A stretch of 64,000 nucleotides of DNA from the NCBI GenBank assembly GCA_016707785.1, contig JADJGZ010000022.1, forward strand, positions 8,479 to 72,478, written 5' to 3'. Below are positions 44,814-53,046 of the stretch, piece after piece. The position numbers were made by a program, and so were the translations under genes. The number at the start of each line of letters is the position of its first letter. The stretch's first letter is position 1. The notes beneath the pieces are model-generated. The model searched no databases. It was not told where the DNA came from and worked only from the letters and a program-made list of their open reading frames with translations. This DNA is from Bacteroidales bacterium. GTDB lineage: Bacteria; Bacteroidota; Bacteroidia; Bacteroidales; UBA4417.

Positions 44814-45970
44814 TCACAACTCTTCTGAATAAACAGCTCCCACCAGGTTCCTCAGGTTATAGCGGGATGCCATAGTTTCTCCATATGCCCCTGCAGATCG
44901 GATTGCCAATAGGTCACCTCTGACTGTTTCAGGCAGTGTCACCATTTTACCAAAACAATCGCTGGATTCACAGATAGGACCAACCACATCATATTTCTTT
45001 ATGTGTGGAGAGGTGGTTGTGAGGTTCTCAATTTTATGATAAGCCTGGTAGAGTGCAGGACGAATCAGTTCAGTCATTCCTGCGTCACAAATAGCGAAAT
45101 CCACATTTATACCCTGTTTAATATATAGCACCTTTGTGATCAGGCTTCCGCATTGTGCAACAAGTGCCCTTCCGGGTTCGAGATGGAGTTCCTGACCGGG
45201 TTCCATTTCCAGGAATTCATGGAAGATGGAGAAATAGGATTCAAAATCAGGAATCGCTGAAGAATCAGGTTGCTGGTAATCGATTCCAAGGCCTCCCCCA
45301 GGTTAAGAATTTTAGGGAACAGATGCTGATGCTGAAACCACTGGTTGATTTCATTTACCCTGATACATAAATTTTTATAGGCATCCAGGTCAGTGATCTG
45401 AGAACCAATATGAAAATGAAGCCCAATAACTTCAAGATTAGGAAGGACGGAAAGTTTTTCAAGCACTACATCAAATTCCCAGGGATTGATCCCAAACTTA
45501 TTCTCCTCCAACCCGGTAGTGATATATTTATGTGTGTAAGCAGGTACATTCGGATTGATCCTCAAAGTTATCCTGGCTTTCCGGCCTGATCCCCGTGCAA
45601 TGGAATCAATTATTTCCAATTCCTGCAGAGATTCACAATTGAAACATAGTATTTCTGATTGAATGGATTGACTGATCTCAAGATCTGTTTTTCCAACGCC
45701 GGAAAAAACTACCTGGTCGGGTTGGAAGCCGGTTTCTATTGCCCTTAATACTTCATTACCACTCACACAATCAGCACCATAGCCTGAAGCAGATATAATT
45801 CGCAGAATTTCAGGATTGGAATTAGCTTTCAGCGCGTAATGAAGGTGAAAACCATAGGAATCAGCCAATGAAATCGCTTTTGCCAGGGTTTTCCTTAGTA
45901 AATCCAAATCATAGAAATAGAAAGGAGTATTCATCCTTCCAAATGCTTCTATGGTCTCTTTAGTAAACAT
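44814..45970 (-). pseudogene. lysA: diaminopimelate decarboxylase, split by a frameshift
   Basis: Fold-type III PLP enzyme. The first frame has FYFYDLDLLRKTL and the PLP lysine in HYALKANSNPEILR, then GLHFHIGSQI. The C-run at 45295-45299 lacks one base: adding it restores LNLGGGLGIDYQQPDSSAI, the glycine-rich PLP-phosphate loop, and the frame then runs through FLEMEPGQELHLEPGRALVAQ (EPGR motif), the substrate site CESSDCF and SAGAYGETMASRYN. Total length is about 386 residues, normal. It lies 14 bases after lysC on the same strand, so the two form a unit for diaminopimelate and lysine synthesis. A sequencing error is likely. Confidence 0.9.
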
Positions 45971-45984
45971 GTATGCCCTTTTAT

Positions 45985-47319
45985 TTAACTCAATTGATCC
46001 TTATGACTGAATAGTTTTGCACTCAGGCAGTTCAAAGCCTGTTTCTTATCAGAAGAGGAAACCAGGATTGATATATTGTTTTGTGATCCTCCATATGAGA
46101 TCATCCTCACCGGAATTTCCTTTAATGCCTCCAGTGCCAGGCGCATGGCATTAGTATTCCCAGCAATTCCTTCACCAACAATGCATATAATTACCTGATC
46201 CTTATCAATTTCCACTGTTCCATATTTCCCGATATCTGCAATTAAACGATGAAGGTTCGTGGTGTCGTCAATCGTGAGGGAAACACTTATTTCGGAAGTG
46301 GCGATCATATCAATAGGTGTACGATAGATCTCGAAAAGCTCGAAAATCTTACTTAAAAATCCATAAGCCAGTAACATCCGGCCCGACTTGATCCTGATCG
46401 CGGTTATACCGTCCTTGGCTGCCACAGCTTTTACGGCAGCACCAATGCTGATGTCAGAAATCAATGTTCCAAAAGCATCAGGATCCAGGGTATTCTTAAC
46501 CCTGACGGGAATTGAAGCCGTTTTCGCCGGTTGAATGGTAGCAGGATGAAGAATCTTGGCTCCGAAATAGGCCAACTCAGCTGCTTCATCAAAAGAAAGA
46601 GCAGCGATTGGATGGGTATCTTTAACAATCCTTGGATCATTATCATGAAATCCGTCAATGTCGGTCCAGATCTGTACTTCACTGGCATCAACAGCAGCCC
46701 CGATCAGTGAAGCCGAATAATCACTTCCTCCCCTTTTCAGATTATCAATTTCACCAAAAACATCTCTGCATATAAATCCCTGGGTAATGAAGATGGAAGT
46801 CCCGGGCAATGATGACAGCTCTCTTTCAAGGTTTTGCCTGATATAGAATGTATCCGGTTCCCCATCTCTGTCAATCCGCATAAAATTCAATGCAGGAATT
46901 AACTTTGATTCAATTCCACACTCTTCGAGATAAAACTGGAATAATGCAGTCGAGATCAATTCACCCTGGGCAAGGACACATTTTACTTCATTTGCAGTGA
47001 AAATATCATAAGCGAAACTTCTCAGGTATTCAAAATGTGACTCGAGTAAATGTAAACTCTTCTGCTTATATTCATCGAAATAATATAGCTGATGAACCAC
47101 AGTTTTGTATTGATCATGAAGCTTATCAATAGATTGTAATGCTGCTTCATTCTTTTTAGAAGTATAAAAAGCAGCAATCTCCACCAATTGATTGGTTGTT
47201 CCGCTCATTGCAGATAATACCACAATTTTGGGTAAATCATCCCGGATAATTAGTGCTGCTACAAGTTTCATCCTTTCCGCAGAACCTACGGAAGTGCCTC
47301 CAAATTTCTGGATCAGCAT
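45985..47319 (-). CDS. lysC: aspartate kinase
   Basis: 444 residues. The kinase starts with the KFGGTSVGSAERM motif and has GGSDYSASLIGAAVDA and the DIDGFHDNDPRI segment. Two ACT domains lie at the C-terminus from about residue 290 (MIATSEISVSLTIDD; VICIVGEGIAG), so feedback inhibition by lysine or threonine is expected. It is monofunctional, with no homoserine dehydrogenase part. Directly upstream of lysA, it heads a lysine/DAP unit. I see no lysine riboswitch in the 245 bases before it. Confidence 0.94.
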   Translation of the reverse strand: MLIQKFGGTSVGSAERMKLVAALIIRDDLPKIVVLSAMSGTTNQLVEIAAFYTSKKNEAALQSIDKLHDQYKTVVHQLYYFDEYKQKSLHLLESHFEYLRSFAYDIFTANEVKCVLAQGELISTALFQFYLEECGIESKLIPALNFMRIDRDGEPDTFYIRQNLERELSSLPGTSIFITQGFICRDVFGEIDNLKRGGSDYSASLIGAAVDASEVQIWTDIDGFHDNDPRIVKDTHPIAALSFDEAAELAYFGAKILHPATIQPAKTASIPVRVKNTLDPDAFGTLISDISIGAAVKAVAAKDGITAIRIKSGRMLLAYGFLSKIFELFEIYRTPIDMIATSEISVSLTIDDTTNLHRLIADIGKYGTVEIDKDQVIICIVGEGIAGNTNAMRLALEALKEIPVRMISYGGSQNNISILVSSSDKKQALNCLSAKLFSHKDQLS

Positions 47320-47564
47320 GATCTGTCTGAATTTTTCGCCCTCGACTACTTAAAGGGCCTGTTGATTACTGTATTTATTTCCCGGGTCTTAGTCCATTAA
47401 TGTCTATCCTGAAGAAATCTTCAGAAACCATTGTCATGATTAAGAAAACTAACATTTAAAAGTACCATATTGTTTCCTGCTGACCGATAAATGACCATCA
47501 ACATAAGAGAACGTTCAGCTACTGATGCTACATAGAAGGTCTGTCAGACTCAGCAAAACGTACT

Positions 47565-49814
47565 TTATTGGATCACCAGAGGTATTTTTTGTCTTATATC
47601 GGATGAAGAAGCAGCAGCCATTAATAGATAAGTACCCTTAGAAATCACATAGTTACCAATCATGGAATCATACATTCTCAGCCTGGAAACCGGAACTTTT
47701 TGTTTGACAATCATTGTTTCTCCGGCCGGAATATGAATCCTGCTGAAACCAACGAGGTACCTGTTCCGGTTGTCGCCAGAGTTTTCAGGTGATTCCACAT
47801 ACAATTGTACGACTTCATCCCCGGATACTTTTCCTTTGTTGGTGACTGGTATGGAAATAGTCAGGGTATCCGTGATATTATAGGATCGCTTGTCTATTTT
47901 TATGTTTCCATACGTGAACTCAGTAAAACTCAATCCATGGCCAAATGGGAATAAAGGTTCAGATTTAAAGTACCGGTACGTCCTGTTTTCCATCGAGTAG
48001 TTATCAAAAGCCGGAAGGTCTTCAACAGATTTATAAAAGGTGACAGGCAAGCGGCCGGCAGGATTATATTTCCCAAAAATAACATCGGCTACTGCATTTC
48101 CACCTTCCTGCCCGGGATACCAGGCTTCAACAATCGCAGGGATATGCTCTTTTGCCCATGGAACAGATAAGGCACTTCCATTGGTGAGAATCAGTACAAT
48201 TGGTTTCCCGGTTTTAGATAATTCTTCAAGCAGCTTTTGCTGGGATACGGGAATATCCAATGTTGTACGGTCGCCACCGGCAAACCCTTCTACTTTGACA
48301 TCCATCTCCTCCCCTTCCAGGTTTGGTGAAATCCCCCCAACAAAAACCACCATGTCAGAAATTTTGGCTAATTGAATGGCTTCCTCTTTCAATTTGATGC
48401 CAGCTGCATCAACTTCACCTTCCGTGATCCCCTGAAGCCGGCGGCTCAGTATTTCAGGCCTTTCAACACCCTGGGCGTAGCTTATTTTCTGTTTCTTCCC
48501 GGCATGTGTTTGAATTCCCCTGAGGATGGTAATGGGTGAGGAAGGAGTGCCATTATAATTTCCTAAAAGAACGGAAGTATCGGCCGCATAAGGCCCAATT
48601 ACAGCGATTTTACGTATTGAGGAAGAAATGGGCAGGCATTGGTCCTGATTTTTCAAAAGTACAATACTCTCCCTGGCTACTTTGAGTGCCAACTCATGAT
48701 GTTCTTTTGTGTCATTTTCGACAGGTGAAATGAGAGCATACGGGGTTGAACCGGCAGGATCAAACATGCCTAACCTGAAACGGGCTTCCATCAATCTCTT
48801 TACAGCGATATCTATCTCATATTCTGAAATATAACCCAATTCCACGGCTTTAAGCAGGCTTCCATATTCCGGGCCGCAAGCCAGGTCAGTTCCGGCCCTG
48901 ACTGAGAGACTTGAAGCCTGTTCAGCAGTGGGAACATACTTATGGAAATTATATATATCTGATATTGCCCAACAATCAGAGACCACATATCCCTTGAATC
49001 CCCACTTATTCCTCAGATGATCAGCAAATAAGAAACTACTGGCTGAACTGGGTACACCATATACCCTATTATAACAACTCATGACAGAATACACCTTTGC
49101 TTCTTTTACCAACACTTCAAAAGCAGGGAGATAAGTATCATAGAGATCTCTTAAAGGAGGCCAGGCATCAAAACGATGTCTCTCCGATTCAGGCCCACTA
49201 TGAACCGCAAAATGTTTAGCAGTCGCAATTACCTTGAAATATTTCGGGTCATTACCTTGTAAACCGGTGACAAAAGCTTTTCCAATCTCAGCAGTGAGCA
49301 GAGGGTCTTCCCCATAGGTCTCCTGTCCCCTTCCCCACCTGGGATCCCTGAAAATATTGATATTAGGCGACCAGAACGTTAACCCCTGGTAGATACCATG
49401 CTCATTTTTCAACAGCGCTTCATTATGCTTGGCCCTCGCTTCTGTTGCAATGATGTCTGCCTCTTCCTTTATGAGCGCTGTATTCCAAGTGGCAGCCATT
49501 CCAATGGCTTGTGGAAAAACAGTAGCAATTCCATTCCTGGCAACTCCATGCAGGCATTCATTCCACCAGTTATATTCCTGGATACCTAAACGGGGAATAG
49601 CCGGTGCGGTATACTGCATCTGTGAAACTTTCTCCTCCAGAGTCATTCTGGAAACCAGGTCATTGACTCGTTTTTCAATGGAAACCTCCGGATCCCGGAA
49701 TATTTCTCTTACCCCAGACGGCTTAATTTCCTGCGCACCCAGCACCTGAAGGATGAAAAGGAATCCTATGATTCCAATGAAATTCAATGATGGGAAATAC
49801 TTTGCGTTGTTCAT
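47565..49814 (-). CDS. GH3 beta-glycosidase (beta-glucosidase/xylosidase type) with Fn3-like tail
   Basis: 749 residues with a signal peptide (to about residue 27, GAQ). The (alpha/beta)8 domain includes WWNECLHGVAR, NIFRDPRWGRGQETYGEDP, AKHFAVHSGPE and the nucleophile strand GYVVSDCWAISD, with Asp280 as nucleophile. The alpha/beta sandwich has VVFVGGISPNLEGEEMD and the C-terminal Fn3-like domain has VTNKGKVSGDEVVQLYV. The overall pattern is nearest to beta-xylosidase/glucosidase GH3 members. It releases terminal beta-linked sugars in the periplasm or outside. It is divergent from galM and the phosphorylase genes, and they share a regulatory gap. Confidence 0.9.
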   Translation of the reverse strand: MNNAKYFPSLNFIGIIGFLFILQVLGAQEIKPSGVREIFRDPEVSIEKRVNDLVSRMTLEEKVSQMQYTAPAIPRLGIQEYNWWNECLHGVARNGIATVFPQAIGMAATWNTALIKEEADIIATEARAKHNEALLKNEHGIYQGLTFWSPNINIFRDPRWGRGQETYGEDPLLTAEIGKAFVTGLQGNDPKYFKVIATAKHFAVHSGPESERHRFDAWPPLRDLYDTYLPAFEVLVKEAKVYSVMSCYNRVYGVPSSASSFLFADHLRNKWGFKGYVVSDCWAISDIYNFHKYVPTAEQASSLSVRAGTDLACGPEYGSLLKAVELGYISEYEIDIAVKRLMEARFRLGMFDPAGSTPYALISPVENDTKEHHELALKVARESIVLLKNQDQCLPISSSIRKIAVIGPYAADTSVLLGNYNGTPSSPITILRGIQTHAGKKQKISYAQGVERPEILSRRLQGITEGEVDAAGIKLKEEAIQLAKISDMVVFVGGISPNLEGEEMDVKVEGFAGGDRTTLDIPVSQQKLLEELSKTGKPIVLILTNGSALSVPWAKEHIPAIVEAWYPGQEGGNAVADVIFGKYNPAGRLPVTFYKSVEDLPAFDNYSMENRTYRYFKSEPLFPFGHGLSFTEFTYGNIKIDKRSYNITDTLTISIPVTNKGKVSGDEVVQLYVESPENSGDNRNRYLVGFSRIHIPAGETMIVKQKVPVSRLRMYDSMIGNYVISKGTYLLMAAASSSDIRQKIPLVIQ

Positions 49815-49838
49815 ACATCCAGTTTTGAATATTTATTA

Positions 49839-49872
49839 CAAAGTTATTAATACTAATTAATATTTTTTCAAA
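49839..49872 (-). promoter_or_regulatory. candidate promoter of GH3 gene with overlapping inverted repeat
   Basis: On the minus strand TTTG (49872-49869), 22 bases, TAACTTTG (49846-49839), then the GH3 start 24 bases on. TATTAA-TACTAA-TTAATA (49845-49862) is an inverted repeat lying between the boxes, a possible operator. On the plus strand TAAATTTG (49901-49908) could serve galM. Confidence 0.4.
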
Positions 49873-49990
49873 TATTCTGTAATAACTCAGTCTAATATAA
49901 TAAATTTGTACCTTTCATGACACAAAACACTTAATCAGATTGTACTATTTGTCCTGATTGTTTTGCAGGAATTACTCAATTAATATCAGT

Positions 49991-51031
49991 ATGAAAATCC
50001 AAATAGAGCCTTTTGGCATTCTGGCATCCGGGGAAGCTACACAACTGTTTCATCTTGAAAATGACCATGGCATGAAGGCTTCAGTCAGTGATTATGGTTG
50101 TACGGTACTTTCTTTATGGGTAGCCGACAGAAAGGGTGTTTTTTCAGATATCATTACCGGTTACAGGACTTTTGAAGAATGGGTTGAAAATCCTGCATAT
50201 TTTGGCTGCATCATAGGCAGGGTTTGTAACAGGATTGGAAATGCAAAATTTTCCCTTGATGGAGTAGAATATAAGGTTACACCCAATCATGAAGGCCACC
50301 AGTTACACGGGGGGATACAGGGTTTCAATAAAAAGAAATGGAAATCCAGGATCATTGATTCAAATGAAAAATGCGGTATCGAATTTAGCTACCTGAGTGT
50401 GGATGGAGAAGAGGGATTCCCGGGAAATGTCGAAGTCAGGGTAAGCTATTACCTTACCAATGACAATGAGTTTGGAATGGAATTTAATGCGGTTTCAGAT
50501 AAGGCAACACCTGTAAACCTTACCAATCACTGCTATTTCAACCTTAACGGGGATGGTTCAGGAACAATTTATGACCAGGAACTCCTGATCCTGGCAGATC
50601 AGATTACTGAAACTGATAAAGACAGCATTCCTACAGGCAATTTTTTAAATGTAAAGGATACTGCTTTTGATTTTACAGTTCAGCATGCTATTGGCAAATA
50701 CATACACAATTTGCCAAAAGGATATGATGATAATTACGTGCTCAGGAATCAATCCGGAACATTGATGCATGGCATCACCGCCTATGATCCTGGCAGCGGA
50801 AGGGAAATGCAGATATACACCACAGAACCAGGAGTCCAGCTATACACTTCCAACTGGTTCGATGGCAGCATTATCGGCAAATCCGGCAAGCCCTATCTTG
50901 AACATCATGCATTTGCCCTGGAAACACAACATTTCCCTGACTCAGTGAATCACCCCGGCTTTCCTGATGTGACCCTGCGGCCGGGAAAGAAGTATCATTC
51001 TGAAACCATTTGGAAATTTTCTGCCGTATAG
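49991..51031 (+). CDS. galM: galactose mutarotase (aldose 1-epimerase)
   Basis: 346 residues from the ATG giving MKIQIEPFG. An in-frame extension of 11 residues is rejected. Motifs are GRVCNRIGNAKF, NLTNHCYFNLNG (catalytic His region) and TTEPGVQLYTSNWFDG (catalytic Glu). It interconverts alpha and beta anomers, which matters because phosphorolysis yields sugar-1-phosphate and a free sugar anomer. It is first in a unit with the symporter, GH94 and GH130. Confidence 0.93.
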   Translation: MKIQIEPFGILASGEATQLFHLENDHGMKASVSDYGCTVLSLWVADRKGVFSDIITGYRTFEEWVENPAYFGCIIGRVCNRIGNAKFSLDGVEYKVTPNHEGHQLHGGIQGFNKKKWKSRIIDSNEKCGIEFSYLSVDGEEGFPGNVEVRVSYYLTNDNEFGMEFNAVSDKATPVNLTNHCYFNLNGDGSGTIYDQELLILADQITETDKDSIPTGNFLNVKDTAFDFTVQHAIGKYIHNLPKGYDDNYVLRNQSGTLMHGITAYDPGSGREMQIYTTEPGVQLYTSNWFDGSIIGKSGKPYLEHHAFALETQHFPDSVNHPGFPDVTLRPGKKYHSETIWKFSAV

Positions 51032-51102
51032 TTCAAGGGTTTCAATGATTGAATTATTACCCTTACCAGCAAATTCTAAAGAAAACCATTAATACTGAAA
51101 CT

Positions 51103-53028
51103 ATGAATCTCACCTGGTTTGATTGGTCCATCATCCTTGCTTTGTTTATCCTCATGATGAGCATGGTATTCCTCAGCAAAAGCCTGATGAAGAGTGTCAG
51201 TGATTTTCTTGCCACCGGCAGAACCGGGGGAAGGTACATCATCTCTATGTTCCATGGTACTGCTGCTCTCGGAGCCATTACGGTTGTTGGTGCCTTAGAA
51301 CAAAACTTCAATGCAGGCTTCAACTCCCGGTGGTGGGAAATGCCCACAGCTGTGATACTTGTCACGATTAGCGTCACAGGATGGGTGGTATACCGATTCA
51401 GGCAAACCAGGGCACTCACTATGGCTCAATTCTTTGAAATGCGCTATAGCCGTACCTTCAGAATATTTGCAGGAATGCTGGCTTTTGTCTCAGGTATCGT
51501 CAATATGATCATTTTCCCTGCGGTAAGTGCCAAATTTTTTATCTATTTCTGCGGAATCCCTGAGATAGGGCATCTTGGCCCCTACTCTATTACCTATATT
51601 CTTACTACAGCCGTGATGGTGCTGGTTCCACTGTACTTCATTTTTACCGGGGGACATATAGCTGTGATGTTTACCGATTTTATCCAGGGAGTATTTGTCA
51701 ACATAGTATTTGTAATCATTGTCATCCTGCTGCTGGTTCAGGTAGGCTGGAGTGATATCGGAGAAGCAGTAAAATCAGCACCCACCGGGCAATCTCTTAT
51801 TAATCCCTTTGATGCCAGTGATGTTCAGGACTTTAATCCATGGTTCTTCTTTATAGGAATGTTTGGATTAATCTATACCAAATTATCATGGCAGGGAAAT
51901 TCCTCTTTCAATATTGCAGCAAAAAGTGCCCATGAAGCAAAAATGGCAGATGTACTTACCAACTGGCGCCTTGTTCCACAGTGGGGGCTTTTCCTGATGA
52001 TTGTTCCTATTATTGCCTATACCGTTTTTCACCACGATAATTATAAGGCCATTGCTGATAATATCAATACCATGTTAGCCGGTTTTGCTCCTGCTGAGCA
52101 GAGTCAGCTTCGGGTTCCAATGGTGCTGAATTCATTATTACCCGTTGGTTTGAAAGGGGCTTTCGCTGCAATTATGCTTGCTGCAGCTATCACTTGCCAT
52201 AACACCTACATGCATTCCTGGGGGAGTATATTTATCCAGGATGTAGTGATGCCAATCCGGAAGCGTCCGTTCGAACCTGCCGAACATCTCAGGTATCTAA
52301 AACTATCGATTCTTGCTGTAGGTATTACGATCTTTATTCTTAGCATCGTTTTTCAGCAAACTGAAAAGGTATTTCTATTCCTTAATATTTCAGGGGCGAT
52401 ATTTGTTGGAGGTTCCGGAGCGGTGATTATCGGGGGATTGTACTGGAGAAAAGGAACTACCCCTGCAGCATGGGCTGCCATGATTACCGGAGCGCTGACT
52501 GCCAGCCTGAACATCCTCCTCAACCAGCTTTTCCCCGACTTCCCAATTAACGGGCAATGGGGTTGGTTCATGGCCATGGTGATGGCTACCCTGGTCTATT
52601 TTATTGTTTCTCTGCTCACTCCCAGGAAAGCATTCGATCTTGATAAACTCCTCCACAGGGGGCAATATGCCGTAAAAGATGATACTATTAAAGGAAGTGA
52701 AGAAGTGGTAAGAGGCTGGAAAGTATTAGCACCAACAAAGGAATTTACCCGGGGTGACAAAGCGATCTATTGGGCCACCACAGGTTGGACTGCAGCGTGG
52801 GTGATTGTTTTCTTTGTCGGAACTTTGTTCTATTTCTTCGTAAAACCCTTCACCAATGACCAATGGATGACCTTCTGGCAAATATATACTTATCTCTTCC
52901 TGGGTGCATCTATCATTGTTACAGTCTGGTTCACCATTGGCGGATTAAAAAACCTGAAAGAGATGATCCATGCCCTGAGGCATAACATCCGTGACCATAA
53001 AGATGATGGATTTGTAGAGAAGAATTAA
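51103..53028 (+). CDS. sodium/solute symporter (SSS family), likely disaccharide or sugar uptake
   Basis: 641 residues from the ATG giving MNLTWFDWSIILALFIL, which places the first helix at the N-terminus; the longer frame adds 18 polar residues. It has about 14 helices and SSS features near the start (FLATGRTGGRYIISMFHGTAA), helix VFTGG-like FTGGHIAVMFTDFIQG, and a C-terminal domain of about 80 residues. Family members couple Na+ to import of sugars or other solutes. Its place between galM and GH94 makes a short beta-linked oligosaccharide a likely cargo. That is inference. Confidence 0.88.
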   Translation: MNLTWFDWSIILALFILMMSMVFLSKSLMKSVSDFLATGRTGGRYIISMFHGTAALGAITVVGALEQNFNAGFNSRWWEMPTAVILVTISVTGWVVYRFRQTRALTMAQFFEMRYSRTFRIFAGMLAFVSGIVNMIIFPAVSAKFFIYFCGIPEIGHLGPYSITYILTTAVMVLVPLYFIFTGGHIAVMFTDFIQGVFVNIVFVIIVILLLVQVGWSDIGEAVKSAPTGQSLINPFDASDVQDFNPWFFFIGMFGLIYTKLSWQGNSSFNIAAKSAHEAKMADVLTNWRLVPQWGLFLMIVPIIAYTVFHHDNYKAIADNINTMLAGFAPAEQSQLRVPMVLNSLLPVGLKGAFAAIMLAAAITCHNTYMHSWGSIFIQDVVMPIRKRPFEPAEHLRYLKLSILAVGITIFILSIVFQQTEKVFLFLNISGAIFVGGSGAVIIGGLYWRKGTTPAAWAAMITGALTASLNILLNQLFPDFPINGQWGWFMAMVMATLVYFIVSLLTPRKAFDLDKLLHRGQYAVKDDTIKGSEEVVRGWKVLAPTKEFTRGDKAIYWATTGWTAAWVIVFFVGTLFYFFVKPFTNDQWMTFWQIYTYLFLGASIIVTVWFTIGGLKNLKEMIHALRHNIRDHKDDGFVEKN

Positions 53029-53046
53029 TTTCAAAAACTTTAAAGA

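Noticed and set aside
47320..47564. Lysine riboswitch before lysC
   Set aside because: Only a short six-base hairpin (CTGAAG/CTTCAG) is visible; no L-box-like multi-stem layout.
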